Positions 35,758 through 36,448 of a stretch of 36,448 bases of DNA are shown one piece after another. The position numbers were made by a program, and so were the translations under genes. The DNA is from an uncultured Saprospiraceae bacterium (GTDB lineage Bacteria; Bacteroidota; Bacteroidia; Chitinophagales; Saprospiraceae): assembly GCA_938015805.1 (NCBI GenBank), contig CALLXF010000073.1, positions 1 through 36,448 of the forward strand, read 5' to 3'. The notes beneath the pieces were generated by a model. The model did not search any database, was not told the DNA's origin, and saw nothing but the letters and a program-made list of their open reading frames with translations. How positions within the stretch are numbered: position 1 is the first letter of the stretch; every line of letters starts with the position of its first letter.

Positions 35758-35793
35758 AAAGAGGGTAGTCATTTATGATTGCCCTCTTTTTTT
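35758..35793 (+). terminator. Rho-independent terminator after rpoC
   Basis: AAAGAGGGTAGTCA (35758-35771) pairs with TGATTGCCCTCTTT (35776-35789), with two G-T pairs, around a TTTA loop, and runs into a T tract. It ends the secE-rpoC operon 24 nt after the rpoC stop. Confidence 0.93.
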
Positions 35794-36085
35794 CGCTTAA
35801 AGCCAATGGTAAGCGTCTTACTTAGATGATTGATGATAGGAAAACGGTATGGAATATTTATCAGTAATTGTTCTGGAATAAAGTTTTATGATCAGGTCAT
35901 CAAAGGGATAACGAATTGTATTGAACTCCCGAGGAAAGAATCGCTCTATTATGGTTATCAATTATTATTTAAAGTTATTTCCAGTAACTCTATAACTTTC
36001 AACTGCACATTGCTTTATTCTTTTCTCTAAAAACCTGAGATCTAACCATCTAATTTCGGGGCATTTAAAGAAATATGGGATTCAT
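35794..36085. other. Spacer between two convergent terminators
   Basis: About 290 bp between the rpoC terminator and the minus-strand terminator at 36086. The only open frame, 66 codons at 35830-36030 on the plus strand, has no ribosome site, no family resemblance and no promoter, so I do not call it a gene. Nothing else recognisable. Confidence 0.6.
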
Positions 36086-36115
36086 AAAAAAAGCCCATCG
36101 TAAAACGATAGGCTT
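36086..36115 (-). terminator. Terminator of the minus-strand receptor gene
   Basis: On the minus strand AAGCCTATCGT pairs with ACGATGGGCTT (one G-T pair) around a TTT loop and runs into seven T residues. It lies 33 nt after the stop of the partial CDS at 36149. Confidence 0.88.
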
Positions 36116-36148
36116 CTCAGTTATACTAATTCTTATCGGTTAAAGTAA

Positions 36149-36448
36149 TCAATTAGCAAATTGGTCGTAAGTGATAGTTAAGTGGATCATCCTTCCTATA
36201 AATGGACCTCCGTAATTTGTACGATATGCAGTTTTTAAAATATTGGATACTCCTAGCTTAATCGTGGATTTAGCAGCAGAGAGTTTGTATCCTAACTGTG
36301 CATCTAGCGTTGTAAAAGAAGGCATAATTCCTTGCCCAAATGAGCTATTAAAGTAATGCTCATTCTGCCATCTTAGATTAAGAGCACCAGATAGATTTTT
36401 TATTATCTTACGATTAGCAATACCTATATTGATTTTATTAGTCGGTGT
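36149..36448 (-). CDS. TonB-dependent receptor-like protein, C-terminal fragment
   Basis: An open frame enters from the right window edge and ends at a TGA at 36149; 99 residues are visible. It reads as the last strands of an outer-membrane TonB-dependent receptor barrel: SGALNLRWQNEHYFNSSFGQG, TTLDAQLGYKLSAAKSTIKLGVSNILKTAYRTNYGGP and a final IGRMIHLTITYDQF. The phrase NYGGPxIGRxxxxxxTYDQF is a typical end of CarboxypepD_reg-type receptors in Bacteroidota. A terminator follows directly. The N-terminus and any substrate clue lie outside the window. Confidence 0.8.
   Translation of the reverse strand, partial: TPTNKINIGIANRKIIKNLSGALNLRWQNEHYFNSSFGQGIMPSFTTLDAQLGYKLSAAKSTIKLGVSNILKTAYRTNYGGPFIGRMIHLTITYDQFAN

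Noticed and set aside
35830-36030. 66-residue ORF after rpoC
   Set aside because: No promoter, ribosome site, domain or plausible context; it lies between two convergent terminators.

Overview
The window looks like chromosomal DNA of a Bacteroidota bacterium, most likely from the Saprospiria/Cytophagia side of the phylum. The evidence is a SusC/SusD-type outer-membrane pair, a secreted protein with a type IX secretion (T9SS) C-terminal tail, a LpxB-type lipid A gene, AT-rich DNA with few Shine-Dalgarno sequences, and several promoter-like sequences matching the Bacteroidota -7 element TAnnTTTG. The genus assignment is inference; no 16S gene is present.

Layout. (1) 1-2894: a 20-copy 8-bp tandem repeat abuts the 3' end of dinB (error-prone polymerase IV, minus strand). 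Divergent from dinB are a small membrane-anchored protein and an XRE/S24 self-cleaving (LexA/CI-like) regulator. The dinB upstream region carries two TGGA-N5-TCCA palindromes. (2) 2991-9245: a T9SS-exported beta-propeller-like protein, a DgkA-family lipid kinase, UbiX, a DUF6794-like secreted protein and topoisomerase I. (3) 9256-12908, minus strand: a tightly packed envelope-lipid cluster read cdsA-psd-surE-(small membrane protein)-lpxB, with three 4-nt ATGA overlaps; pdxJ diverges from it. (4) 13671-19652: a lipoprotein-SusC-SusD locus behind a roughly 360-nt leader that holds alternative hairpins and a terminator-like hairpin, closed by a strong terminator. (5) 19688-22079: a translationally coupled pair of exported proteins of unknown role and a Xer-type tyrosine recombinase. 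(6) 22212-35793: the core transcription/translation cluster tRNA-Thr(TGT)-Tyr(GTA)-Gly(TCC)-Thr(GGT)-tuf-terminator-tRNA-Trp(CCA)-secE-nusG-rplK-rplA-rplJ-rplL-attenuator-like hairpin-rpoB-rpoC-terminator. (7) 36149-36448, minus strand: the C-terminal end of a TonB-dependent-receptor-like barrel that runs off the window.

Most of the window is conserved housekeeping DNA, and I found no clear unknown multi-gene defence or biosynthetic system. The points most worth a second look are regulatory or structural: the satellite next to dinB, the twin palindromes in the dinB promoter near a self-cleaving repressor, the attenuator-like SusCD leader, the acidic 80-residue extension on NusG, and RNA structures in the rplK-rplA, rplJ-rplL and rplL-rpoB gaps.
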